Shown here piece after piece: positions 33,093-43,606 of a stretch of 64,000 nucleotides of DNA (position 1 is the first letter of the stretch; each line of letters starts with the position of its first letter). The stretch comes from Euborellia annulipes. Its lineage: Eukaryota > Arthropoda > Insecta > Dermaptera > Anisolabididae. Location: positions 1 to 64,000 of the forward strand of contig JAKCPI010016307.1 in the NCBI GenBank assembly GCA_023213315.1, given 5' to 3'. The notes beneath the pieces were generated by a model. The model was not told the DNA's origin. It saw only the letters and a list, made by a program, of their open reading frames with translations, and searched no databases. Both the position numbers and the translations under genes were made by a program.

Positions 33093-33902
33093 TTATCTGG
33101 TATGACTAGTCGCACAGCAAACAACTTTCTCTTACCTCCAGTAATCGAAAATAGTGTTCTGTGCTTGCACACCAGATTTTTCGTGTCGAGATATATTTAG
33201 TTTCCGACATTACTGTACATTTGAATTCAAGATGTAAAATTTATAAACAAAAAATGTATTTATATTTTGTTACCATGGCAACCATTTCTCCTTTTTGAGG
33301 TTGTGGCTAGTGATGTGTTAATAATGGAGGAATGGAGATATCAGCCAAATTGAATGATCCAGGTTCAATAAAACTCCCAGAATAATTAATAATAGTTATT
33401 CTGGGAGTTTTATTGAACCTGGATCATTCCAATTTGGCTGATATCTCCATTCCTCCATTATTACCATTTTTCCTATTTTTCCTATGAAGTACAAGAGTAA
33501 AGTGTGCTTCATAAGATTTCAATGCCAAAAAGAGAATATACATTTTAAAGAGCATCTAAAAAATAATTGATTTTTGAATATTAATCAAAATCGTTGGAGC
33601 GAATTTTGAGAAAATCAAAAAAAAAACTGAAAAAGTACATCAGTAAAGTACTAGTACTCTTTGGCCGATTTTGATTAAAAGCTTATATTCACGTCTCAGG
33701 GGGGTGCCTAACTTAAATATATAATATCAACCTCCTTGCTCAATTCCTTCATGCTTAAAATTTAACACAGACAGAAAGACCATGTCTCGAAAACCACTTT
33801 TTTGGATTCAGGGAACCTCAAAATCTCGACATCAAATTTTTGACATGAATCCATTACTTTCTCTCTCTATATATTAACATATATAGAGGTAAGAGAAAGT
33901 AA
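33093..33902 (-). mobile_element. RA repeat copy split by a palindrome
   Basis: Minus-strand full copy, terminal hairpin at 33100-33180 and 5' hairpin at 33855-33902. The palindrome at 33320-33462 lies between ATTTCTCC and TTTTTCCTATGAAGTACAAG, which are adjacent in other copies. Confidence 0.85.
33320..33462. repeat. Near-perfect 67-bp-arm palindrome
   Basis: Left arm TAATGGAGGAATGGAGATAT ... AACTCCCAGAATAA, right arm its complement, with about nine bases between. Two or three mismatches only (TTGAATGATCC against GGATCATTCCAA), so it is young. A transcript from either strand would form a long hairpin. Confidence 0.9.
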
Positions 33903-34479
33903 TACTTTAATAAATTATATAGGAGATGGGGTGTGAGCTCACTGAAATCGAGTCGTTGTTTATTTATAAAAATCAACCAAGTAAATAAATAAAGAGTTCA
34001 CAATGGTCCATTAAAGGTGATTTCTTTACTCGTCGTTGGGGATAATTGAAATTTTTTCCCAAGTGGAATCGTGGCTTGATGTTATCAATCCCCTCGTTGC
34101 ATACATATATACATGCGTTACATTACAATAGGAGTATTAATGAAAGGTTATCGGAGTTGCGCAACGTTTACCCGCTGCTTTTTTTTGTACCTGTTTGTAT
34201 TTACCTTGGCTTGGCGCACCCTACCCTTTGTTATTATTATTAAAGAAGTTTTTTTTTTTTTTTTTTCTTTGAGATGTGACACGTGCATGGATAAAGCACA
34301 TTCTGGAATTTGTTGATGAAAAAAAAAAGTTCATTCGGTTTTATTCTTTGATTTATTTCATAATTTGCTTAAAAAAAAAAAAGGTGAACGTTCGTAATTT
34401 ATCCAATTAATAATTAAACTCAGGTCGATTTATTTGATGCCAGGCGCAAAATTTCAAGCGTATCTGCTTACTTACCCAG

Positions 34480-34630
34480 GCGATTAATAAATCACCACGC
34501 GGCATTCGCTTGCCGCCGCTCCTTTTGACCCCAGGGTCATCTTTGGATATGCGATTGACTGAACAGGCGGGTCAAAGTCCCTTTTAGAGCCTTTAGGGCC
34601 TCCTACTCGATCGGAATCCAATCGGTAGAT
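34480..34630 (+). promoter_or_regulatory. Unique GC-richer block with nuclear-receptor-type sites
   Basis: TGACCCCAGGGTCA (34528-34541) is a perfect everted pair of GGGTCA half sites two bases apart. GGGTCAAAGTCCC at 34569 resembles an HNF4 site. Both lie in repeat-free sequence with CGCGGCATTCGCTTGCCGCC just upstream. Candidate intronic enhancer. Confidence 0.35.
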
Positions 34631-34904
34631 CAATCAATTAAAATAAAAACTATACGTTCTCTTCCTATCACTGGCGTAGCATGAGTAGCATCCAAGAGTC
34701 AACATTTTTTTTTTATTTGTCTTCTTTTGCTTTCTTTTTTTTTTTTTTAAATTTTTCGTGATTTATTGCAATGGGTTATATTTTTTCACGGTCTGTTCAC
34801 TCTTTAAACGCATTCCCCTTCCCTAGCTACGCCACTATTTCCTATTTATGTTTATAATGCAAATTCTCTTTTAAAGTCAATATCGACCAATTTGATTGTT
34901 TTTT

Positions 34905-35497
34905 TACTTTCTCTTACCCTATATATGAAATATATAGAAAGTATTGGATTCATGTCAAAAATTCGATGTCGAGATTCTGATGGATATACACGTTTTAAGG
35001 TCCCCTGAATCCAAAAAAGTGGTTTTCGCTCTCTGTGAACAAAATATCTCAAGAACAAAAACAACTAGGAGGTTGAAATTTTATATTTAAGTTAGGCACC
35101 GCCCTGGGACGTGATACGAAGCTTTTGAACAAAATCGGTCAAAGAGTACTAGTACTTTACTGTTGTAATTTTTCAGTTTTTTTTTTTCGATTTTCGCAAA
35201 ATCCGCTCAAACTATTTTGTTTAAAATTCAAAAATCAATTATTTTTTAGATGCTCTTTAAAATGTATATTCTCATTTTGCTATTGAAATCTTCTGAAGAC
35301 CACTTTACTCTTGTTCTTCATAGGAAAGATAGGAATTTCTCCTTTGCTTCTATGGTAATAAAATATAAATATTTTCCCATACTTATAAATTTTACATCTT
35401 GAATTCAAATGTGCCCTACTGTCGGAAACTAAATATATGCTCGACACGAAAAATCTGGTGTTACAAGCACAAAACACAACTTTCGATTACCGAAGGT
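34905..35497 (+). mobile_element. RA repeat copy, hairpin truncated
   Basis: 5' hairpin to AACACAACTTTCGATTACCG, then the second half of the terminal hairpin is replaced by a short tandem pattern. Confidence 0.85.
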
Positions 35498-35509
35498 TTC
35501 TTCTGGTCA

Positions 35510-35640
35510 CTTTCGAACTACTGTATGTATCCCTGGTGCGAGCTTGTGTATCCTGTGTGTGTTCCTGGTGTGGGCGTGTATATCCCTGTCTGTCCCTGAA
35601 GGTTTACTTTGCAGACCTGCTGCGGGCGTGTGTATCTCTC
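35510..35640 (+). repeat. Imperfect tandem repeat of about 33-35 bp
   Basis: Three units share a core of CCTGGTG(C/T)G(A/G)GC then GTGTAT(A)TCC: near 35530, 35565 and 35615 (CCTGCTGCGGGCGTGTGTAT). It makes overlapping open frames on both strands that are not genes. Confidence 0.5.
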
Positions 35641-35849
35641 GATCATTTTTAATCATTTTTATTCGAGGTTCCATATCTTCACTATTCAAATACTAACAAA
35701 TTGATACAATCATATAACACATTATTGATCATTCAGACTATTAAAGTGACTACAAAAACTGATACATATGTTATTATAAAAATTAAATATTTATTAATTA
35801 TTTAATTAATTTATTATAAAAAGTTTTTTTTTTTATTTCGATTTTTTAT

Positions 35850-35933
35850 TAATTTTTTTTTCTCTTTGTTTCAGGTAAATTGATTCTTCGTTCTTTCTCC
35901 CCGTGCATGCTTCCAACTCATTCAAAATAAAAG
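35850..35933 (+). promoter_or_regulatory. Candidate recursive splice site 2
   Basis: Long pyrimidine tract then TTCTCTTTGTTTCAG|GTAAAT, junction 35874/35875. The last 15 bases before the junction and the six after are the same as at 15181/15182, although the surroundings differ and no repeat spans them. A second donor AAAAG|GTAAAT follows at 35934, leaving a 59-nt segment that, read in phase 1, hits TAA near its end. If included it would truncate the protein, so a zero-length recursive step is more likely. Confidence 0.5.
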
Positions 35934-35940
35934 GTAAATT

Positions 35941-36465
35941 TCTACAAAAAAATTTAATTCTTATTTCTCCTTAGAGCACAGTGAATTTCAAAAGATTGTG
36001 ATTATTTTATTGTTTTAAATTAAAATTTCTTAAACTTTGATATTTCCTCGAAAAATTGACATTCTCTTTTTAATTAAATATTCATCACACATGGGTGTGA
36101 TTTTCTTTTGAAACTCACCTTACAATTCTTGTAATTGTGTATAAAGCAATTTGAATAATAATATTAATCAACAAATCAAATTTATAATAATATTAATGGA
36201 CTCTCTTGACTGATCTGGTCAACTTCGTATTATAATTTGATTAGTTCGTTTGTTGTTGTGGTTAGTTGGTGTCACTCATGTCAGAAGCTTATTTATTTGT
36301 TCTCTATCCTGAAAAGGAATAACACAGGAATTTCTTGCTTGTTCAATGAAGTCTTCTCTAATGAACTCGTCAGTCCATCTTATAGGTGGACTAATTGCAC
36401 TAATTCTCGTTTTTTTTTATTTTATTGTTTTGGCATAGGCTATGTTCGTACCTATTTTGGGTACA
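35941..36465. other. Non-coding intronic stretch
   Basis: T-rich; the frame at 36237-36542 runs into an RA copy and is not gene-like. Confidence 0.35.
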
Positions 36466-36471
36466 GTAGTT

Positions 36472-36830
36472 TTACTTTCTCTTACCTATATATAGCGATA
36501 AAGTATTGCGATCATTTCAAAAATTCGATGTCGAGATTTTGAGGTCCCCTGTTTAACATAGTCTGTCTGTGGGTGTGTCTGTCAGTCTGTGTGTTTGTGA
36601 AAGAAAAACGAAAATAGCTAGGATGTTGAAATTTCATATTTAAGTTAGATATCCCCTTGGGACGTGATACGAAACTTTTGAACAAAATCGCCTAAAAAGT
36701 ATTAGTACTTTACTGATGTTCTTTTTCAGTTTTTTTTTTTCGATTTTCGCAAAATAGGCTCTAACGATTTTGATTAAAATTCATAAATCAACTATTTTTT
36801 AGATGGTCTTTAAAAAGTAAAATTTTTCGT
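36472..36830 (+). mobile_element. RA repeat, 3'-truncated
   Basis: From TTACTTTCTCTTACC to ACTATTTTTTAGATGGTCTT; the distal part and hairpin are missing. Confidence 0.8.
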
Positions 36831-36974
36831 GCTAATTGTTTTAAGTACACTTTACTGATATTAAAGCATCCGTAGCTCAGCGCCAACTTTGAAACGCATG
36901 TGGTCAAGTTTAGAACTAATGTGATATGGGCAACTAAATGTTTCACAAAAAAATCTACTGTTTGTTAAGCCACC

Positions 36975-37290
36975 CCATTTTTTGGAACAAAGTTCTTTAA
37001 CGCGGCTTACGCAGGGTGAATTGGGAGAAAAGTAACGTACCAAAAACGCGTTCCTAACAAAAATGCGTTCCCAGCGCCCGAGCGACAGCGGAGGAAGGCG
37101 AGATTAGCCGAAGTCTTTGCGAGGCCACGCCCACCTTCTCCTTCTCTTTATTCTATACTCCCTGGCCGCCTTAGGCGGCCTTTTCGTCTATTTAAATAAT
37201 ATTCATATTTAATTAAATTCTGAGTTGAAGAAAAGGCGTGAGGAACTTCGTTCCTGCCGGGGGTCCTACGACCCCACACGTTTTTTATAT
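36975..37290 (+). repeat. Repeat D copy 2, longest
   Basis: Inverted relative to 24312-24575 with the same blocks, plus an extra GC-rich palindrome GGCCGCCTTAGGCGGCC (37152-37170). Ends near GTCCTACGACCCCACACG. Confidence 0.75.
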
Positions 37291-38050
37291 TATCGATTTC
37301 ATTAATGCAAAAATATTTTAATTTTTTTAATTTTCGAATTTTAATTGATTTTGATCGATTAATTTACAAGGGGGTATACTTAATTGTGTCTTTAATATTT
37401 TTTTTTTGTATATTAATAAGCATTAAAATCGCCTATTCAAAGGAATGCTTTGATCTTTCAGTAGAGATGACAATAGGCGGTAATCTTATTTCGGTTTTAT
37501 TTATTACGCGCATCGGAATGACGACGTCACGGCTATTGTCCTGGTCACGTGCCTAATCTGAATAACGGCCCACGACACGTGGAAAGAGGAAATAAATGCA
37601 TGTTTAAGAGTAGAAGTAGATAGAAAAAAAATTCATTAGTTGCCTTTTAAGGGGTTTCGATGACCCAAACAGACTGAGAGATGGACAACTCTGATAATTA
37701 CAGAGGAAAAAAATATATTCAGTTCGATGGATTCTCGATTTTTTTTTTGTTTCTTATCTCAAATCCAAGCAACGGTTAAAACGATTGATTAAATAGAGGA
37801 GAAAATAAATTTAGTTTTTTTTTTTTTTTTTTTTTTAAAGCTAATTAATTTGGGTGAGTTTAGAAAAAAAAGCTTAACCAACTAGCCTTTCTTTCATTCA
37901 AAAATATCATTAATAATGAATAAACTATGGAGAAGTTTAATTTTACAACAAATATTTAGGTCAAAAATTGTTTTTGGCTCTGATGATGGTGGTTGATTCA
38001 TTGACAGAAACTGTGAAATATTAAAATACGATATCATATCAATTTAGGTG
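37291..38050. other. Non-coding stretch with a weak hammerhead-like trace
   Basis: CTCTGATGATGGTGG ... ACAGAAACTGTG at 37978-38018 keeps CTGATGA and GAAAC without clear helices. Otherwise no feature. Confidence 0.3.
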
Positions 38051-38052
38051 TT

Positions 38053-38890
38053 TTTTTATTTTCTCTTACCTATATAAAATATAGAGAGAGAAAGTATTGA
38101 ATTCATGTCCAATTTTCGAAGTCGAGATTTTGAAGGAAATACACGTTTTCGGGCTCCCTGCAAAATGATCTGTTTGTCTGTCTGTGAATGAAAAGAGCTA
38201 CAAGTTTGAAATTTTATATTTTAGTTAGGTACTCCTCTGGGACATAACACAAACCTTTTAAACAAAATCGTCCAAAAAGTACTAGTACTTTACTGATGTA
38301 CTTTTTCAGTATTTTTTCTTTTGATTTTCTTAAAAATAAGGTTTTGATTAACATTCATAAATAAATTATTTTTTAGATGCTCATTCAAATGTATATTCTC
38401 ATTTTGCCCTCAAACACTTTGCTCTTGTACTTCATAGGAATGATAGGGGAAATGGTTGTTAAAAAAAAAAATTATTTCTAGCTAACTACTTGTATGTTGA
38501 TTGGATATTTGAGAGAATTTCATCACATTTTAAGGTTTTGGTGGCCCGTGACCCATGCCTCAGTGAGAAGACATAGGCTTTTCGCGCCGGGGTTCCGGGT
38601 TCGCTTCCCGCCCCAAGTGAGAAAAATTTATTATTTGAATTGAATACAGATGCATTGGGAATAAATAGGGATGGCCTTAGATGCCGAAAAAGACCTTAAA
38701 TGGTGATTTCATTCAAACTGCCGAAAAAAATATTCGAAATATAATTATTTTCCCGAGTTTATATTTTGAATTATAATATGTCATATTGCCGGAAACTAAA
38801 TATATGTGAACACAAAAAAATCAAGTGCAACACACTACAGGAGAGGAGATAAGAGAAAGTTGTGTGCTATACGACCAGTCACAGCAGTTT
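38053..38890 (+). mobile_element. RA repeat copy with nested insertion
   Basis: 5' part to about 38460, then a foreign block, then RA resumes at TTTTCCCGAGTTTATATTTT (about 38750) to its terminal hairpin (38818-38890). Confidence 0.75.
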
Positions 38891-39291
38891 TTTTAAAATG
38901 CCGGAACAGGGCCATTTTTTAGGGGGAGGCAAAATTTAATTTTCCGCCCCCTCAAAATTTTCTATACAAAATTCATATCATTTTAACTTTTTTAAGTAAA
39001 TCTTTTTTAATTGCCGCCCCTGATATCTGCTCGGCCGGGGCACATACCCCCACTGCCCCCCCCCCTGTGCCGGAATAACGTATACAATTATAACATACTT
39101 CCGTAAAGAGGAATAAATTTAGTAAACATTACGCTAAATCTCTCGTAAGAGATTATCTGAATTTTCACAAATTCCTTTACTTTTCCAATATCCTTCAAGG
39201 TAAACGAATATTTTCTGTTTGAATGAAATCACCAGAACCTTAGATTCTGATGGAATTCTCTCAAATATTCAATCAACGAATACTTGAGAAG
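38491..39291. repeat. Separated inverted arms holding a SINE-E
   Basis: TTGATTGGATATTTGAGAGA...TTAAGGTTTTGGTG (38495-38543) plus TGGTGATTTCATTCAAAC (38701-38719) is mirrored uninterrupted by GTTTGAATGAAATCACCAGA...CAAATATTCAATCAA (39218-39280). The right arm is the empty site for the SINE-E at about 38544-38700, duplicated bases TGGTG. Confidence 0.6.
38544..38700 (+). mobile_element. SINE-E type copy with tRNA-like head
   Basis: A head with GTGACCCATGCCTCAGTGAG and B box GGGTTCGCTTCCC, then GGGATGGCCTTAGATGCCG followed by AAAAAGACC. The head differs from other SINE-E copies, the 3' domain does not. Confidence 0.65.
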
Positions 39292-39299
39292 TTAGAGAT

Positions 39300-40085
39300 A
39301 GAAAATAAAGCAAGTTAACGGAGCGCTGATAAATGACCCCAGTAAGAGGTCGGCTGGGAATTATAAATACTTGACTTTAACTGAAGTTTATCTTTTCTTT
39401 TTTATTTATTATTATACCTTTCTTAAGGTATCATACACACCTCGCAGATAAAAGATCCTCCTCCTAATCACCTTCTATTATCCGCCGGCAGCGGATGAAT
39501 GGCCGACTTTTGCGCTCCTCCTATTTCTATCTAATCCGAATTCATTTGGTCGTGTCCGATCGTTTAGCGGTTCTTTTCTATCTCTTTGCTGAGTTGCATG
39601 TCCGAATGATAGCTAGGAGAAAAAGACTTCTTTTTCTAAGTCTATTAACGAAAGACATAGATGTCCGTCCCTATTCTGAGATTATCCCCATTAATAAATC
39701 TTTTTCCTTTCAGCTTCATCATAGACTCTTGTACATCGACACGCATAGATATAAAGATATTTTTTTTAAATTTATTAATTTTGATTTTATGTCTATTTCT
39801 CATGCGAATTATAAATAAAATCTGTGCTAGTTAGCGAGAAATTAATTTTAGTAAATAAATATACCGTAAATTATACACAAAAACATATCCAAGGGGAGGA
39901 GTTTGTCTTTCAAATCTACCATATTAATATTCGATATGTTGTATAATAAAAATCATTAAATTATATAGGTGCTTGTAAGATTTTTATAAGGGAAAAGCAG
40001 GAATATAAAAAAAAAAGTAAAAATCGAGTCGTTTCGGATTGATGTAGATCTCATTCTTTTTGTCCGAGGGTCTTATTTTGACTTT
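39300..40085. other. Unique block, 107-codon frame, no recognised gene
   Basis: Plus 39495-39818 is open for 107 codons (basic, L/F-rich). The block is not repeated here and is somewhat GC-richer near 39480-39640. No domain, no fitting splice pair; possibly regulatory. Confidence 0.25.
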
Positions 40086-40094
40086 CTCTTACCT

Positions 40095-40202
40095 ATTGGT
40101 GACCAAATGGCTTAAATAAATTCATCAGACTGCTTGGGATCCGAACCCGCGACCCTTTGTATAGAAGGCTAGCACGGAACCAACTACACCAAGTCCGACG
40201 GC
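40095..40202 (-). mobile_element. SINE-A head fragment
   Basis: Minus: TGGTGTAGTTGGTTCCGTGC A-box region and GGGTTCGGATCCC B-box region, followed by AAGCAGTCTGATGAATTT. The tail half is absent. Confidence 0.75.
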
Positions 40203-40315
40203 AATATTATTAGGCATGTTTTAAAGAAAATAAAAAATATTTTGAAGATCAGAAAACATCTCATTTGAAGATGATAATTTTCCAGTTGTCTTCACTTTTA
40301 GTCTCTCTTTACCTA

Positions 40316-40925
40316 AAAAATCTGGTGTGACTGGCGCATAGCACACAACTTTAACTTACCCTTCAACAAGAGAAAGTTGTATTCTGTGCTTGTCACACTA
40401 TACTTTTTGTGTCGACATATTTAGTTTCCGCCGATATTTATTAGAATTCAAGATGTAAAATTTATAAGTATGGGAAAATATTTATATTTTGTTACCATGG
40501 CAATCATTTCTCCTATCTTTTCTTTGGAGTACAAGAGTAAAGTGGTCTTCAGAAGATTTCAATGACAAAATGAGAATATACATTTTAAAGAGGATCTAAA
40601 AAATAATTGATTTTTGAATTAAAAAAAAAAAATCGTTGGAGCAAATTTTGAGAAAATCGAAAAAAACTGAAAAAGTACATCAGTAAAGTACTAGTACTCT
40701 TTGGCCGATTTTGTTTAAAAGCTTATTTTCACGGTCCAGGAGGGTACAAAACTTAAATATAAAATTTCAACCTCGTAGACAGACCATGTCTCGAAAACCA
40801 CTTTTTTTTTGGATTCAGGGGACCTCAAAACGTGTATTCATCAAAATCTCGACATCGAATTTTTGACATGAATCCAATACTTTCTTTATATATTAACATA
40901 TATATAGAGGTAACAGAGAGTAAAA
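40316..40925 (-). mobile_element. RA repeat copy, near full-length
   Basis: Terminal hairpin first (AATCTGGTGTGACTGGC ... TGTGCTTGTCACAC), then the standard body to GGTAACAGAGAGTAAA at the 5' end. Confidence 0.9.
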
Positions 40926-41187
40926 ATTAACTTTTTATTTTATCTCATTTAAAGGACTTGAATCAAATTATTCCATATAATAATTTGGTTTCTACAGGGA
41001 TGGTTTCCGCTTTCTCCACCCAGGTCTACTAGAGGTTTCGCATTATTTTGTTTGATCTTTTTTCCTCTTTCCAATAAACGGAAATTATAATTTCACTTTT
41101 TTTTTTTTCTTTAAATATAGAATTTTCTCTCCTTTTTCATCGCTTTTATTTATTTTTATTTTAAACCTTGGTGATTTATATCTCAAG

Positions 41188-41376
41188 GAAATTGTAGGCC
41201 AAAAAGTTCTAGGAGTCCTGTTAGGGTCGCTGCTGAGTGCAAACTGCAGGTGGGCGTAGATGCAATCGGATGCAATGAACAGAGTATGTGCCAGCGGCAT
41301 GATTTGTGTGCCAGGCGAATGTTGTTGCCCCCCCTCTCCTCCCTCTCCAAGTCGAGACCGAAAGTGAAGACACCTG
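41188..41376 (+). CDS. Putative coding exon 2 (63 codons, phase 1-1), family unrecognised
   Basis: Acceptor ATATCTCAAG|GAAATTG and donor ACACCTG|GTAAAT bound 189 bases that enter and leave in phase 1, fitting exon 1. The translation begins G-N-C-R-P-K-S-S-R-S-P and contains five cysteines (positions 3, 18, 29, 35, 41), the stretch CNEQSMCQRHDLC and a basic, proline/serine-rich end (SLSKSRPKVKTP). GC content is far above the flanks and no other copy exists in the window. CxxHDxC recalls the phospholipase A2 active site but lacks its preceding cysteine and any calcium loop, so I do not assign it. Caution: the island is also open on the minus strand, and the pyrimidine tract is set back from the acceptor. 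Confidence 0.5.
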
Positions 41377-41794
41377 GTAAATTATCATCTTTAAATGAGA
41401 TATTTCCTTTAAACAAAATCTTTAAAATTTGCGAATTTATTCAATTTATTTAAATCCCTGTAAATACGGAGTCAACTGAAGGATTCAATAAAATAAAATA
41501 CTTTTAATTTTTTCTGCTGTTGACGTTTCTAGAGCATGTTGTTCTCTTCATCAGATATCATGTTATATTATTTAATCATCAAATATCTATTTAATGATTA
41601 TGCTTTTAGAAGAAATTAAAACTTCTTATCTGATACTGACAAGTAACATTTCTAACTTAAATCTTAAAAAGTAATTTATTGAATATAACCTCATTCTTCA
41701 AATGTAACTATCTCCGAGGTGGGGCCTGAATGCCTAGTTAATTCTTTATAAAGAACTAGATACTGATACAGTAACATTTTGGTTGCCTAAGCTC

Positions 41795-41862
41795 AAGGTT
41801 CCACTCTCTAGCACATCAGGCACTTCTGGGTCCGACTGTATTCTGATCCTTATTCATAAATT
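41795..41862 (+). repeat. Repeat F copy 1
   Basis: CCTAAGCTCAAGGTTCCACT ... CATCAGGCACTTCTGGGTCC ... GACTGTATTCT aligns with 63868-63935 in the same order. Too short to classify. Confidence 0.5.
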
Positions 41863-41885
41863 GTCCTTAGGATATTTACTATCTA

Positions 41886-42215
41886 TTTTTGCTTTCTCTT
41901 ACATATATATATATAGTTAATATATATAGAGAAAGTATTGAATTCATGTCGTTTTCGCAACATGGTCTGTCTGTGTGTCTGTAACAAAATATCTCTAGAA
42001 CTAAAAGAGCTAAGAGGTTGAAATTTTATATTTAAGTTAGGTACCCCCGTGGGACGTGACACGATGCTCTTGAACAAAATCGGCCAAAAAGTACTAGAAC
42101 ATTACTGATGTACTTTTTTTTTTTTTAATTCGCTGCAATGATTTTGATTAAAATTATTTTTTAGATGCTCTTTAAAATGTATATTCTCATTTTGCCATTG
42201 AAATTTTTGTTGAGT
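41886..42215 (+). mobile_element. RA repeat, 3'-truncated
   Basis: 5' hairpin with extended TA run, then body to TATATTCTCATTTTGCCATTG. Sequence between GAATTCATGTC and GTTTTCGCAAC is deleted. Confidence 0.8.
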
Positions 42216-43600
42216 TAAAATTTTTATAGTTTAACTAAAAGTTTATATAATTAATTGCTACTTGAGAAAAATTTTTTTCAAAGAAATTATAAATCATACT
42301 ACATTTTTTTTTTTATTCTGCCCCTTTGGCATACCGCCATTGAGCTAAAAGTCGTTACAAAATTTGTATAACCAAAACAATATAAAACATAAAAAACCAA
42401 TCACAAAACAATATCTTATATAGTTTACATACTAAAATTAGCTTTTAGTTAATATTTTTCTTCAATGACAAATTATACTATAAAAATCAGGCATCCCAAT
42501 GAATGAGGTCTGGATAATAGAATTTTCTATTTGCTCCTAGTTCTTAGTACATTCTACTTTGAGTTTTCAAGAAATCTTTTATTAAAAAAAAAAAATCTTT
42601 TGTGGTTTGTTCCCGACAGATTTATTGAAGTATTTTTTTTCTCATAGAGAGAAAGTCTGGGGTGTAAAAAATCATAAAATAAATCACAAATGTTGTGTGT
42701 GACAAGACCACCTAGTATTCAGTTAATTAAACTCTAATTATTATTAAAATCAGCAAATATTTGTAAATGCCAAAGGCCATCTGTCTGATGTCCAATTACA
42801 CTGAAATCGTTAAATACTTAGATATTAATCAATTTGGCTATAACTGTTTAATAAATTAAAAAAGTTAACTGTTTTTATATTTCACATATCAAATCTGGAA
42901 TTTTTTTATCGATAAAACTATTTACATTTCACACTCTGATCAAAGGATAGAGATAAAAATGAACAACTAAATTCGATATCGAATCTGGAAACACCTTTTT
43001 CTTTTAAGTTGTTGGGGCACTTTCAAATATTTTCTTACCACACACCACCATCTATTATATACAAGATAGAATGTTTATTTAGAGAGGGATTCAACATAAA
43101 CTATGTTTTTATTCGAAATTATTATTTATTTTTACGATCTTTGAGACCAGTTTGGATAATATTTATGAAAACGAAACCTTAGAAAATTTTATCGGTCGTT
43201 GGGGGTGGACAATTTGGAATGTTCGGTGCCTGATCTTTGATCCTGAAATTATTAGGTGATTGCATTAACGATTTTTATAGTATTTTTTTAATATAACATC
43301 AATCAAATTATCGTTGTTTTTGTTAAGATATTCTAGCTTAAAAAAAAAACGTTATGAATTAATGCAACCAGTTAATAAATTAAATTATTATTTAAATTTT
43401 TTAATTAAAATTTATTAAATCACATTGATGACATCGCTGAAAAAAATTTAGAACATCCGGACTTTTCGTTTACCGCTAGAAAACTAATAAATTTTATATT
43501 AAAAAAAATTTAATTTGGTTCTCTTTAGTTGTCCTCCCCCCCCCCCCTTCAAACCGTATATAATTTTTTCTTAAATTCAAACCGTTGGCTCTAGTTGAAA
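42216..43600. other. Non-coding intronic stretch
   Basis: AT-rich with poly(T)/poly(A) runs. No repeat or exon recognised. Confidence 0.35.
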
Positions 43601-43606
43601 CATTAT

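Noticed and set aside
41188..41376. Phospholipase A2 active-site-like CxxHDxC
   Set aside because: First cysteine of CCxxHDxC is methionine, there is no calcium-binding loop, and the putative protein start has no signal peptide.
41085..41416. Minus-strand frames of 71 and 77 codons over the putative exon 2
   Set aside because: They lack splice signals and end in low-complexity K/I/N sequence; treated as shadows of the plus-strand exon, though they lower its certainty.
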